Assembly (NCBI RefSeq): GCF_029623955.1
Contig: NZ_JARSBP010000003.1
Span: forward strand, 1,135,440 to 1,199,439
Source: Mycobacterium sp. 236(2023)
Lineage (GTDB): Bacteria > Actinomycetota > Actinomycetes > Mycobacteriales > Mycobacteriaceae
Reading direction: 5' to 3'
DNA length: 64,000 nucleotides
The notes below the pieces were generated by a model that worked only from the letters and a program-made list of their open reading frames with translations, was not told where the DNA came from and did no database searches. Positions 52,612-61,518 of the stretch are shown in pieces. A program made the translations under genes and the position numbers. How positions within the stretch are numbered: the first letter of the stretch is position 1; the number at the start of each line of letters is the position of its first letter.

Positions 52612-53718
52612 TTAAACGGATACGACCTCGTAGTCGCCCATGGCGCCGACCAGCACGTGCAACTGGTCCGTCGCCGACCCGAGAGTGTGGTCGATGGCCG
52701 TGAGCCGCGCCGCGTAGTGGCTGATCGGGTGTTCGGCCGTCACGCCGATACCACCGTGCAGCTGGATGGACTCCTGCGCGATGTGGCGGCCGGAACGGCC
52801 GATCTGAAGCTTCGCCCTGGCCGCGATGGTCTCATCCAGATTTCCGTCGGCCACCGACATCGCCGCGTACAGCACCATGCTGCGGGCGAGCTCAAGGGAC
52901 ACATACATGTCGGCGGCGCGCTGGGTGAGCGTCTGGAACTTGCTCAGCGTGACTCCGAATTGCTTGCGCTGCGTGAGGTATTCCGATGTCAGGCGCAACG
53001 ATTCCTCCATCGCGCCGAGTGCTTCTGCGCTCAGGCCCGACGAAATCCGCACCAGGGCGCGGGAAATTGCCTCGGATGCGTCGCCGCCTTCACCCAGCGG
53101 TTCGGCTGCGACGTTGTCGAATTCGATCTGGGCGCCGCGCTGACCGTCGAACGTGCGGTACGTCGTGCGTCGCGCCGCGGCCGCATCGACGACGAACAGG
53201 CCCGTCCCGCCGTCGGGCAGCGTCGCGCTGACGACGAGCGTGTCGGCGCAGTCGCCGGCCAGCACGGGGTTCTTCGATCCGCTGATCGACCACGAATCTC
53301 CATCGCGGACAGCGCTTGTCGTCACCGTAACCGTCGGTCCACGCATGCCCGGCTCGAGGTGTGCGAAGGCGAGCAGGCGTTCACCGGCGGCCACGTCGTC
53401 CAGCAGGGCGCGCTGCTGTTCGTTGCCGACCTCGGCGATCAGGGCGCCGGGCCCGAGCGCGGCGTGCAGCACCGGTTCCGGGGCGAGCCGCCGCCCGACC
53501 TCGGTCAGCACCACCTGGACCTCGATCTGGCCGCCGGCGTCCTCGTCGAACCCGAGGCCGAGCACGCCGACCTCGGCGAGCTGCTGCCAGACGTCGCGGC
53601 TCCAGCCCAGATCGGTGTCGATCGTCTTGAGCCGGGTCTCCGCGTCGTACTTGCGGGACAGCATGTCGCGGGTGGTGTCGCGGAGCAGGACCTGCTCTTC
53701 GCTCAGTTGAAAGTCCAT
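52612..53718 (-). CDS. Acyl-CoA dehydrogenase (FadE), small partner
   Basis: A 368-residue acyl-CoA dehydrogenase starting MDFQLSEEQVLLRDTTRDML. FAD and substrate regions are GSKNPVLAGDCADTLVVSAT and KLQIGRSGRHIAQESIQLHG (ending HGGIGVTAEHPI). It follows the second dehydrogenase gene by 15 bp on the same strand. In mycobacteria such adjacent FadE pairs often form heterotetramers that act on steroid side-chain or bulky acyl-CoA substrates. The ring or chain specificity cannot be read here. The catalytic Glu is not obvious and may be supplied by the partner. Confidence 0.9.
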   Translation of the reverse strand: MDFQLSEEQVLLRDTTRDMLSRKYDAETRLKTIDTDLGWSRDVWQQLAEVGVLGLGFDEDAGGQIEVQVVLTEVGRRLAPEPVLHAALGPGALIAEVGNEQQRALLDDVAAGERLLAFAHLEPGMRGPTVTVTTSAVRDGDSWSISGSKNPVLAGDCADTLVVSATLPDGGTGLFVVDAAAARRTTYRTFDGQRGAQIEFDNVAAEPLGEGGDASEAISRALVRISSGLSAEALGAMEESLRLTSEYLTQRKQFGVTLSKFQTLTQRAADMYVSLELARSMVLYAAMSVADGNLDETIAARAKLQIGRSGRHIAQESIQLHGGIGVTAEHPISHYAARLTAIDHTLGSATDQLHVLVGAMGDYEVVSV

Positions 53719-53733
53719 GTGTTTGGCCCTATC

Positions 53734-54891
53734 TCACAGTCCGAGGATGGTCGACGCGATGATGGTGCGCTGCACCTCGTTGCTGCCGCCGTAGATCGAC
53801 GTCTTGCGGTAGTTGAGGTAACGCGCCGCGCTGTGCTGCGCCCACTCCGCCGAGGAGATGCCTTCGCCGTCGAACGGCAGCGCATCGACGCCGGCGACCT
53901 CCACCAGGAGTTCCGTTGCGACCTGCTGCAGCTGGCTGCCGCGCAGCTTCAACACCGAGGACGCGGGGTTGGGCATGCCGCCCTTGGAGCCCGAGGCGAC
54001 CCGCATCTGCGTCAGTTCCAGTGCGAGGATGTCGTTTTCGAGCTCGGCCAGCCGCGCGGCGAACAGCGGGTCGTCGATCAGGCCGCTGGCCTGCGCGCGC
54101 TCCTTGACCTCGGAGATCCGCAGCTTCGTCCGACCGACCTGGGCGATGCCGTTGCGTTCGTTGCCGAGAAGGAATTTGGCGTATCCCCAGCCCTGGTTTT
54201 CCTCGCCGACGAGCTGGTCGGCGGGCACCCGGACGTCCTCGAAGAACACTTCGTTGACCTCGTAGCTGCCGTCGATCAGCTTGATCGGCCGCAGCGTGAT
54301 GCCGGGGGTATTCATGTCGATGAGCAGGAACGAGATGCCGGCCTGCTTCTTCGGTGCGTTCGGATCGGTGCGGACGAGGCAGAAGATCCAATCGGCGTAC
54401 TGGCCGAGTGTCGTCCAAGTCTTCTGGCCGTTGACGACGTAGCTGTCGCCGTCGCGCAGCGCCGTCGTGCGCAGCGACGCAAGGTCGGAGCCGGCCTCAG
54501 GTTCGGAGAAGCCCTGGCACCACCAGATGTCGACCGCGGCGGTGGGCGGCAGGAAGCGTTCCTTGATCTCCTGGGAGCCGAACTCGGCGATCACCGGCCC
54601 GACCATGTTGGCGTTGAACGTCAACGGCTCCGGGACGCTCGCCAGCTGCATCTCGTCGAGCCAGATCTGTTGTTGGACCGGGGTCCAGTCCTTACCGCCC
54701 CACTCGACGGGCCAGTTGGGGACCATCAAGCCGTGGTCGTTGAGGATCTTGTTCGCGGTGACGATGTCGTCGCGGTTGGCTTCTGACCCGGTGCGGGTGC
54801 GCTCCCGGATGTCGGCAGGGATCTTGGTCCGGTAGAAATCGCGAAGCTCGTCGCGGAACTCGGCTTCCTCGGGCGTGAGCGCCAGCTGCAT
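53734..54891 (-). CDS. Acyl-CoA dehydrogenase (FadE), large partner
   Basis: A 385-residue acyl-CoA dehydrogenase starting MQLALTPEEAEFRDELRDFY. Features are WCQGFSEPEAGSDLASLRTT, VNGQKTWTTLGQYADWIFCL, ITLRPIKLIDGSYEVNEVFF and the C-terminal KTSIYGGSNEVQRTIIASTI, where FAD contacts lie. An upstream Met at 54921 lacks family sequence. It is the first gene of the FadE pair and lies 102 bp from the SDR operon, with a TetR-like dyad between them. Confidence 0.92.
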   Translation of the reverse strand: MQLALTPEEAEFRDELRDFYRTKIPADIRERTRTGSEANRDDIVTANKILNDHGLMVPNWPVEWGGKDWTPVQQQIWLDEMQLASVPEPLTFNANMVGPVIAEFGSQEIKERFLPPTAAVDIWWCQGFSEPEAGSDLASLRTTALRDGDSYVVNGQKTWTTLGQYADWIFCLVRTDPNAPKKQAGISFLLIDMNTPGITLRPIKLIDGSYEVNEVFFEDVRVPADQLVGEENQGWGYAKFLLGNERNGIAQVGRTKLRISEVKERAQASGLIDDPLFAARLAELENDILALELTQMRVASGSKGGMPNPASSVLKLRGSQLQQVATELLVEVAGVDALPFDGEGISSAEWAQHSAARYLNYRKTSIYGGSNEVQRTIIASTILGL

Positions 54892-54929
54892 GTGCGGACT
54901 CCTGGTTCGTCGGCGTACCAACCGCCAGA

Positions 54930-54945
54930 CTAACCGTTTGGTTGG
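54930..54945. promoter_or_regulatory. TetR-type inverted repeat CTAACC-GTTT-GGTTGG upstream of the FadE pair
   Basis: Six-base arms (one mismatch) with a 4-bp spacer lie 39 bp before the FadE start. A third ACCAACC copy is at 54917-54923. The AACC...GGTT form is common for TetR-family operators of mycobacterial catabolic genes. It does not match the published KstR consensus. No TetR gene is in the window. Confidence 0.5.
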
Positions 54946-54993
54946 GAGAGAAACAGGCGGGCCAGCGCACGGTCAGAAAGTTGGGGCCTACCT

Positions 54994-55812
54994 CTAGTTC
55001 CGCAGCATGAAGCCCGCATCCAGCGGCCACGACGTGCCGGTGACGAAGTTGCCTGCGTCGGACACCAGCCATGCCACCGCACGCGCGATGTCGTCGGGCG
55101 ACACCAGCGGGATGGGCAGCGCGTTCTGCTGAGCCAGGAGCCACGGGTCATTGGCGGCCGCCAACGCCATCGTCGCCTCGTTGAGAATCATGTCGGTCGC
55201 GACGCCGCTCGGATGGATGGTGTTCACCCGGATCGAGTGGGGTGCCAGGTGCTGTGCCCAACCCTGCATGAGCGCGACCAGGGCGCGCTTGGACGCGGCG
55301 TAGGCCTGGACGCCGGCCCGGTCGGAGTCGGACGCCTTGAGTCCCTGGGTCGAGCTGGTCAGCACGATGGAGCCGCCCCGGCCGCCCGAGACCAGCGCCG
55401 GGATGGCGGCCTCGACGGTGTTCCACGCACCGATCAGGTTCACCTCGACGATCGATCGGAAGTCCCGCGACCGGTCGTCGCTGTCGGTCACGCGGATCAC
55501 CCCCGCGTTCGCGATGACGATGTCGAGTCGCCCGAATTCGCGAAGTCCCTCGGCGACGACTGCGTCGACGGCCCCGGCGTCACGGACGTCGGCCTCCCTG
55601 GCCACGATTCGGCGTCCCTGGGCCTCGACCAGTCGTACCGTCTCCGCGAGATCGCCGGCGGTTGCGCCCGGATAGCCGGTGAAATCGAAGCCGTGGCAGA
55701 TGTCCAACGCGACGATGTCGGCGCCTTCGCCTGCGAGTGTGACGGCGTGCGCCCGGCCCATGCCGCGGGCGGCCCCCGTGACGAAGGCGACCCTGCCGTC
55801 GAGCGTGCCCAC
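54994..55812 (-). CDS. Mycofactocin-coupled short-chain dehydrogenase (SDR)
   Basis: A 272-residue SDR from a GTG (MGTLDGRVAFVTGAARGMGR). The nucleotide-binding motif TGAARGMG is at 12-19, and NAGV and the catalytic Tyr-x3-Lys (YAASKRAL) are present. A long insert after strand 2 (ALDICHGFDFTGYPGATAGD then LAETVRLVEAQGRRIVAREA) is characteristic of the mycofactocin-associated SDR subgroup, which keeps its nicotinamide tightly bound and passes electrons to mycofactocin. The end PDDIARAVAWLVSDAGNFVT is normal SDR. It is encoded 2 bp after the next SDR's stop. Confidence 0.88.
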   Translation of the reverse strand: MGTLDGRVAFVTGAARGMGRAHAVTLAGEGADIVALDICHGFDFTGYPGATAGDLAETVRLVEAQGRRIVAREADVRDAGAVDAVVAEGLREFGRLDIVIANAGVIRVTDSDDRSRDFRSIVEVNLIGAWNTVEAAIPALVSGGRGGSIVLTSSTQGLKASDSDRAGVQAYAASKRALVALMQGWAQHLAPHSIRVNTIHPSGVATDMILNEATMALAAANDPWLLAQQNALPIPLVSPDDIARAVAWLVSDAGNFVTGTSWPLDAGFMLRN

Positions 55813-55814
55813 CG

Positions 55815-56702
55815 TCAATCCCCGGTCTTCTCGCTTTTCGCGTCCGCAGTGGTACTTTTGCTCCTCGCGTCCGCGGTGGGGAAGTTGACGTCTTTGGTGA
55901 CCGCTTCCCATTCGTCTATCGACGCCGAGAACGTGGCAAGTTTGTCCCGCACCGCTTTGAGCACGTCACGCCCCAGCAGCAGCCGCAGCGGCGGTTCGTC
56001 GAGCTCGGTCACCATCAGCACCGCCTCGGCGACCTTGCGGGGGTCACCGGGCAGGTGGTTGGCGAACTCCTTGATCATCGTCTTGCGCGCACCGACGTTC
56101 TCGTCGTAATCGCCGATCGGAGAGGCCGATTCCCACATGGAGCGAGCGGCCCAGTCGGTACGGAACGCCCCGGGTTCGATGGCTGTGACCTTGATTCCGA
56201 ACGGTTTGACCTCCTGCGCCAGCGCTTCGGTCAGCGCCTCAAGCGCGAACTTGGTCGACGAGTAGTACGCATTGGGCGGGTTGGCGACCAGCCCGGTCAT
56301 CGACGAGATGTTGACGATGTGACCGGAGCCGCGGGTACGCATCTGCGGCAACACTGCCTTGATCGTGTCGACCACACCGAAGTAGTTGGTGTCGAACAGT
56401 TTCCGGACCTGTTCGTCCTCACCCTCTTCGATGGCGGACAGGTAGCCGTTGCCCGCATTGTTGACCAGCACGTCGATGCCACCGAACCTGTCGGTTGCGG
56501 TCGACACCGCCGCAGCGATCTGGCCCTTGTCGGTGACATCGAGTGCGGTCAGGACCACGCGGTCTCCGAAATCGTCGGCGAAATCGGCGACCGACTCCAC
56601 GCGCCGCGCCGTGACGACCACGGAGTGCCCGTCTTGCAGTGCGGCGCGGGCGATCTCACGCCCGATGCCGGTGGAACATCCTGTGATCAACCAGCGTGCC
56701 AC
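55815..56702 (-). CDS. Short-chain dehydrogenase/reductase
   Basis: A 295-residue classical SDR from a GTG (VARWLITGCSTGIGREIARA). Motifs are TGCSTGIG (cofactor), NNAGNGY, SSMTGL and the catalytic YYSSTKFALEALTEAL. The Arg pair in TARRVESVA after strand 2 suggests NADP. The C-terminal 25 residues (ADARSKSTTADAKSEKTGD) are a charged extension outside the fold. It is the second SDR of the operon, 1 bp after the DUF1214 gene. Confidence 0.92.
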   Translation of the reverse strand: MARWLITGCSTGIGREIARAALQDGHSVVVTARRVESVADFADDFGDRVVLTALDVTDKGQIAAAVSTATDRFGGIDVLVNNAGNGYLSAIEEGEDEQVRKLFDTNYFGVVDTIKAVLPQMRTRGSGHIVNISSMTGLVANPPNAYYSSTKFALEALTEALAQEVKPFGIKVTAIEPGAFRTDWAARSMWESASPIGDYDENVGARKTMIKEFANHLPGDPRKVAEAVLMVTELDEPPLRLLLGRDVLKAVRDKLATFSASIDEWEAVTKDVNFPTADARSKSTTADAKSEKTGD

Positions 56703-56703
56703 G

Positions 56704-57960
56704 TCAGATCGTCCCTTCGGGCAGCCGCCGCAGATAGGCGGCCCGGCGCTCGGCCAGCTCGGTGGCCCGCTCCTGCGCCGACACCCGCGGCAGTGACGGC
56801 ACCTCTTTGTCGAGGTCGTCGAGTTTGATGACCCGCCCGCGGGCACCGAGGTCCTCCTTCGGCCCTTCGGGCCCGAACTCCGCCATCCGGAGGGTCAGGA
56901 TGCCTTCGGGCAGCCCGCCGGAGTCGATCCAGTTCGCGACGCCGGGATCGGTGGGGGAGATGACGTAGGTGTAGGTGCCGTCCTCGTTGCGCCGTGACTG
57001 CGCCTTGTTGAGGCTGCCGGTCCGGTCGACGAGATCCAGTGTGGTGCCCCAGATATTGCTCAGCGGGACGGTGAAGTACTCGGCACCGCCGTCACCGACC
57101 TCGACGACGAAGGCCTCGCCGGGGTTCAGGTCGAAGCGGCCCATCACGTACACCTGGTTGCGCATCGCGCCGACTTTGTCGGCCGACCAGGCGAGGTTGA
57201 AGTGATTCGGCGGCATCTTGTAGATGCCGTGGCTGAGCTTGCCGGTGAAGTTCGCGAAGTAGGCCATCATGTCCGCCGTGGCGTCGGCCTGCTCGTCGAG
57301 TGTCCGCGCGGGCGTCGTTGCCTCACCGCCGAGGCGTTGTATCGCAAGGTGATTGGGGTCGTCGCGGTCCCAATTGAGCAGCACGTCGCGAATGTAGAAC
57401 TCGTGCGCCTCCGGTGTGGACTGCACATGGTTGGGGCGTCCGTTGGCGGGATCGGAGTCGACGGTGATCGTGAAGGATCCGTCGGACTCGACGTCCATGG
57501 TGCGGCCGTTGAGAACCGCGACGGTACCCATGTTGGCGTCCCACAGGGTGAAGTAGTTCTCCGTCATCCGGTTCGCGCCGACGCGGCCGCGGATTTCGTA
57601 GCGTTCGTCACCCGAGATCGGGATGACGCGGTAGACGCTGTCGGGATTGTCGATGCCCCAACGCGATCCGGGTATGGAATGACCCTCGACGGGATGTCCC
57701 AACCTGGTGATGCAGCTGACTTTGGGGCGCAGCTTGTCCTGATTCGATGACCAGACGGCGGCCGAGAACATCACCTCGGCGAACGCGGCATCGAACACTG
57801 CGCGCATTGCCTCCGAAGGTTTCGCGCGACCCAGCCAGTTCTCGGCGACGCTGCGATAGGCGGCCTTCACGGTCGGATGGTTCGTCAGTTCCAGAGCGGC
57901 CAGTTCCTGCTCGTGCTGCGATGGCGTCGCTACGGGATCGCCCGAGAAGTCAGACATCAC
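56704..57960 (-). CDS. DUF1214 domain protein
   Basis: A 418-residue protein without signal peptide. The region ENYFTLWDANMGTVAVLNGR and the C-terminal block MGRFDLNPGEAFVVEVGDGG, AEYFTVPLSNIWGTTLDLVD, PGVANWIDSGGLPEGILTLR are typical DUF1214 sequences, often annotated next to acyl-CoA and alcohol-oxidising genes in mycobacteria. No catalytic role is established. It sits between an SDR and a sulfotransferase in one operon. An ATG one codon in (57957) is an equal start. Confidence 0.85.
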   Translation of the reverse strand: MMSDFSGDPVATPSQHEQELAALELTNHPTVKAAYRSVAENWLGRAKPSEAMRAVFDAAFAEVMFSAAVWSSNQDKLRPKVSCITRLGHPVEGHSIPGSRWGIDNPDSVYRVIPISGDERYEIRGRVGANRMTENYFTLWDANMGTVAVLNGRTMDVESDGSFTITVDSDPANGRPNHVQSTPEAHEFYIRDVLLNWDRDDPNHLAIQRLGGEATTPARTLDEQADATADMMAYFANFTGKLSHGIYKMPPNHFNLAWSADKVGAMRNQVYVMGRFDLNPGEAFVVEVGDGGAEYFTVPLSNIWGTTLDLVDRTGSLNKAQSRRNEDGTYTYVISPTDPGVANWIDSGGLPEGILTLRMAEFGPEGPKEDLGARGRVIKLDDLDKEVPSLPRVSAQERATELAERRAAYLRRLPEGTI

Positions 57961-57966
57961 ATCCTC

Positions 57967-59142
57967 CTAGATGGTCGCGCCGGATCGGAAACGAGAGTTA
58001 TAGGCCGAGAAGCGCTCGGCGATCTGTCCGTCGCTGAGCCCGAAATCCGCGGCGCTGTACGGCGGACGTGCCGGTTCGCGTGGACGCTGCACCAGCCACC
58101 GGCGCATCGCGGTCTCGGCAGAGGAGGTGAACGGCACACCGATCGCGTCGTACACCCTGGCCGCTTCGCCGATCGGATCTGCCACTGCCTCGGCGAATTC
58201 GAGGTCGGTGCAGCGGGAAGCCTCGTCTGCCCAGCCGTCTCGGACCTCCATCGCCCGATCATTCGTCCACCCCATCCGCTCCAGCCATTCGGCACCGACT
58301 CGGTGGGCATCGACGTCATCGCTGTGCATCGCGTGCAGAGTCGCGTTGAGACCGGCGCCGGACGGGATCGTGTCTTTCGGGTCCCGGTGCATGTGCACGA
58401 GGTGTAGGTCGGGGAACTGGACCCGGAGCGCATCCAGATAACCAAGGTGCGCAGGCGATTTGAGCACCCACCGTCGAGCGGTGTGCCCGGCCTGACGCTT
58501 CTGCCACTGCAGGAACTGCAGCATCCGGTGCAGGTAGGCGTACGCGGGGGTGAAGTCCTGCTCGTCGATCCACAACCGGTAGTTCGGAACATGCGCCCCG
58601 GACTCCGGCACGTGGGACAGGAACGCGTCCGAGAAGAACACGATCTCCTCTTCGGGTTCGCGCGCGTACATCGGATGGATGGTGAACAGTTCTGGAGCGA
58701 GCTCGCGCGACATCGCCTCACGCTTCTCACTGACCGCGATTCGCGGATCCTCAGCGGCGGACCAGTCGTAGTCCAGCTTGGGCGCGGCCTCGACGACCTC
58801 CCAGCCGTACGCGCAGTGAAAGCGGTTGTCGGCAGCCAGGAGTCGCTGCAGCAGCGTCGTGCCGCTGCGCATCATCCCGACCACGACGATCGGAGCTGAG
58901 ATGACTTCCCGGAGGATCTCCGGATGCCGCCGGATCCATTCCTGGGCGCGCAATCTCATCCGGAGGCTGTGCACCAGGCCAGACCGCAGGATGTGGACGC
59001 CGACGTCGTTCAGGTCGGCACGTGAGTAGTCGTCTGCGAGAACCTCGAGGGGCTCTCGGAACGGTAGCGGCCCCCAGTCGGAAAGGCCCTCCTTCTGCTG
59101 AGCGTCGCCCGTCAGCGACGCCACGTCGAAGGTGTGCCTCAC
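57967..59142 (-). CDS. PAPS-dependent sulfotransferase-family protein
   Basis: A 391-residue Sulfotransfer_3-type enzyme. The 5'-phosphosulfate loop is VVVGMMRSGTTLLQRLL with RSGTT at 92-96. The 3'-phosphate-binding segment is LVHMHRDPKDTIPSG. FRVQ-type acceptor regions vary. The GTG start (VRHTFDVASL) is 5 bp after the SnoaL-like gene's stop; an upstream Met at 59214 would overlap that gene. The donor PAPS would come from the cysNC product. Many mycobacterial members are uncharacterised, and some may not transfer sulfate. Confidence 0.88.
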   Translation of the reverse strand: MRHTFDVASLTGDAQQKEGLSDWGPLPFREPLEVLADDYSRADLNDVGVHILRSGLVHSLRMRLRAQEWIRRHPEILREVISAPIVVVGMMRSGTTLLQRLLAADNRFHCAYGWEVVEAAPKLDYDWSAAEDPRIAVSEKREAMSRELAPELFTIHPMYAREPEEEIVFFSDAFLSHVPESGAHVPNYRLWIDEQDFTPAYAYLHRMLQFLQWQKRQAGHTARRWVLKSPAHLGYLDALRVQFPDLHLVHMHRDPKDTIPSGAGLNATLHAMHSDDVDAHRVGAEWLERMGWTNDRAMEVRDGWADEASRCTDLEFAEAVADPIGEAARVYDAIGVPFTSSAETAMRRWLVQRPREPARPPYSAADFGLSDGQIAERFSAYNSRFRSGATI

Positions 59143-59147
59143 CGGCG

Positions 59148-59591
59148 TCAGAACTTCAGGTGATGGTTGGTGTCGCCGACCTGGTCGACGAACATGATGC
59201 GCGTGTCGAACCACCAGGCGCCATCGATGCGGTGGAACGTGTCGCGGTAACGCCCGGTCACGATGACCTGCAGCGGCAGCTCGGGGGTCGCCTGCGTGAC
59301 GCAGTAGTACGCGCTGCCGCTGGCGGTTCCGGCCTCCTCGTCGACCCGGACGATCACATTGGTGGTGAAGTGCTTGGTCTTCGGTGTGCCGTCGTCGTAG
59401 AGGCGCGTTGCCATGTCGTACATCTGCCGCACCCTGGTCGTGCCCTCGAAGACTGTCTCGGGAGGACCGTCCTCCATGCCACAGATCCGGCCGTGAGTGA
59501 ACAGCGCGGCGACACCGTCCAGATCGCCTGCGTCGATGCGCTCGGCGTAGGTGTACACCAAGTTCTCGATCTCACGGGCGGCGTCGCTCAT
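59148..59591 (-). CDS. SnoaL-like (NTF2-fold) protein
   Basis: A 147-residue SnoaL_4-type protein starting MSDAAREIENLVYTYAERID. The opening IENLVYTYAERIDAGDLDGV then ALFTHGRI, the middle VRQMYDMATRLYDDGT, HFTTNVIVRV and the end RYRDTFHRIDGAWWFDTRIM fit the fold. Such proteins act as isomerases, hydratases or binding partners. It is the first gene of the minus-strand catabolic operon, which runs to 54994. Confidence 0.88.
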   Translation of the reverse strand: MSDAAREIENLVYTYAERIDAGDLDGVAALFTHGRICGMEDGPPETVFEGTTRVRQMYDMATRLYDDGTPKTKHFTTNVIVRVDEEAGTASGSAYYCVTQATPELPLQVIVTGRYRDTFHRIDGAWWFDTRIMFVDQVGDTNHHLKF

Positions 59592-59672
59592 CGCCGGTAG
59601 ACAACCAGGCACGATCTGTCATGTCAACGGTTGCGCTGATTTTCGGCACCGCTGATCTCGGGCGTTGCGGAT

Positions 59673-60476
59673 CTAGACGTCTCCGACCACGGGGCGCAGA
59701 ACCACGATTCCGGGGACCGTCTGAAGATAGACCGACAGCGGAATGTCGACGACGCGTCTCTCCGCGCTCAGTGAGGACGCATGGCGGAAAACGGGTCCCT
59801 CGGGTGTGTCGATGAAGATGCCGACATGCGTGACGTCGAGACCACCGTCTTCGGCGTACGCGCCGACATAGTCGCCCGTGCGAAGGCCGCCGACGACGGC
59901 GGAGTCCACCAGCTCGGCAGGGATATAGGTGACCGTTCGCGGCACGGCCGGCAACCCGGGCAGGTAGACGCCGCCGTCGTCCTTGCTGTTGAGGTTCTTG
60001 GAAACCGGAATTGCGTCGTCGCTCAGGCTCGCGGTGACGTCGGTCGCCACCGCAGGGGTTGTGGCGGACCAGTCGGTGAAGAAGTGCTTACGGTTGGCGA
60101 AGGAGACGTCGCCGTTCTTGTACCGGACATCGACCAGGTTGGCGATGAATTCGTCGCGATCACCCGACCGCTTCAGCGCTTCGACATAATCGGCGTAGGT
60201 GAAGCAGTCGACGCCTGCCAGCTCGACGACGAGCTCCTCGGGTTCGTCGGCCGAACCGATGAGAGTGTTTGCGGCGTAAGGAGTTCCGAGGAACTGGCCG
60301 GAGATCGATTCTGCGCTGGTGTCGTCCGCGGCCAACATCGTCGCGAGAATCTGCTCGCTGGCGGCCGACATCACGACGGGGGCGGCTGATGCGGAAAACG
60401 GCGTGACGCTGCCGAAGGCGGCGACGAGCGCCGCGGCGAGGGCGCACCTGAGCGCTGTTGTCCAGCGGGCGGACAT
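59673..60476 (-). CDS. Secreted DUF1460 amidase-like protein
   Basis: A 267-residue protein with a Sec signal peptide ending SASA-APVV (cut near residue 31-32). The DUF1460 (N-acetylmuramoyl-L-alanine amidase-like, NlpC/P60-related) features are the catalytic Cys91 in AGVDCFTYADYVEAL and the His217 in GGLDVTHVGIFI. The expected substrates are peptidoglycan peptides. It is divergent from a lytic transglycosylase gene across 76 bp, so the two probably remodel the wall together. Confidence 0.87.
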   Translation of the reverse strand: MSARWTTALRCALAAALVAAFGSVTPFSASAAPVVMSAASEQILATMLAADDTSAESISGQFLGTPYAANTLIGSADEPEELVVELAGVDCFTYADYVEALKRSGDRDEFIANLVDVRYKNGDVSFANRKHFFTDWSATTPAVATDVTASLSDDAIPVSKNLNSKDDGGVYLPGLPAVPRTVTYIPAELVDSAVVGGLRTGDYVGAYAEDGGLDVTHVGIFIDTPEGPVFRHASSLSAERRVVDIPLSVYLQTVPGIVVLRPVVGDV

Positions 60477-60552
60477 GTATTGATTCCTCGATACACCGCG
60501 CATCTCGGCCACTGTACGTCGTAGGTTCGGTGATGCGGCATCCTCGTGGGAA

Positions 60553-61482
60553 GTGGACAGCGTGAATTTCAACCGCATCGGCGCCGTGGCAGCCACGGCG
60601 ATCGCCGTTTCCGCCCTCGTCGGATGCGCGACTTCGGACCAGCCGCACAATGGTCAGAACCATTCCCCGGCGATCATGACGCCACCCCCGCCGCCAGCAC
60701 AACCGGACCGTGCCCAACCGGCGTTGGCGGCAGACCCCGTTCAGATCGTGGATGACCTCGTCAGTGACGAACTGGCACTGCGGGACCACACGACGTCGGA
60801 GGCCGAGGCGGCCGCCGCGGCACGCCGGCAGCAGAAGTCCTACCGGGTCCTGGCCCGCCATCCCGAATGGGACGTCGTCGCGCGTCCTCGCGTCCCCCGG
60901 CAACTTCTCGACGTGTACGACCGCAACATCGATGCCCGCAGACAACTGGCCGCCATGGGCCGCGGCAAGCCGACCCTGCCCGCGTGGCGCATCGCCCCGC
61001 CGTTGCCCGCCGCCGAACTACTGGGCTACTACCGCAAGGCCGAGGCCGCCTCGGGGGTCGCCTGGAACTACCTGGCGGCCATCAACTTCGTCGAGACCGC
61101 CTTCGGCCGGATCTCGGGTGTCAGTACTGCGGGGGCACAAGGGCCGATGCAGTTCATGCCGTCGACGTTCGCCACCTACGGCGCGGGCACCGACATCCAC
61201 TCACCTCACGACAGCATCATGGCGGCAGGCCGGTTCCTCGCCGCCCACGGCTTCACGCGGGACCGCGATCACGCCCTGTACCGGTACAACAACTCCCGCC
61301 AATATGTGCGCGCCATCAACCAGTATGCAGCGGTGATCGCCGCCCACCCCGCGGACTTCGCGGGCTACCACCGGTGGGACGTCTACTACAACTCGGTCGC
61401 CGGGGATGTGGTGCTGCCGGTGGGCTACGAGGCTGACGCGCCGATTCCGGTCGAGGAGTATCTGTTGACCAACCCGCAGTGA
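60553..61482 (+). CDS. Lipoprotein lytic transglycosylase
   Basis: A 309-residue protein with a lipobox Cys25 (VSALVGC) and a Pro-rich tether. The C-terminal SLT domain reads YLAAINFVETAFGRISGVST then AGAQGPMQFMPSTFATYG, with catalytic Glu181 in NFVETAFGR, and NNSRQYVRAINQYAAVI. This cleaves glycan strands of peptidoglycan by 1,6-anhydro formation. The start is a GTG; another GTG three codons in is possible. It faces away from the DUF1460 amidase-like gene. Confidence 0.92.
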   Translation: MDSVNFNRIGAVAATAIAVSALVGCATSDQPHNGQNHSPAIMTPPPPPAQPDRAQPALAADPVQIVDDLVSDELALRDHTTSEAEAAAAARRQQKSYRVLARHPEWDVVARPRVPRQLLDVYDRNIDARRQLAAMGRGKPTLPAWRIAPPLPAAELLGYYRKAEAASGVAWNYLAAINFVETAFGRISGVSTAGAQGPMQFMPSTFATYGAGTDIHSPHDSIMAAGRFLAAHGFTRDRDHALYRYNNSRQYVRAINQYAAVIAAHPADFAGYHRWDVYYNSVAGDVVLPVGYEADAPIPVEEYLLTNPQ

Positions 61483-61518
61483 ACAGCGGGTCGGACCACG
61501 GCGACTACGCTGGCATGC

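Noticed and set aside
52156..54786. 876-residue open frame on the plus strand across the FadE pair
   Set aside because: It is antisense to two well-recognised acyl-CoA dehydrogenases, and its translation is low-complexity Arg/His/Asp-rich with no domain; it is a high-GC shadow frame.
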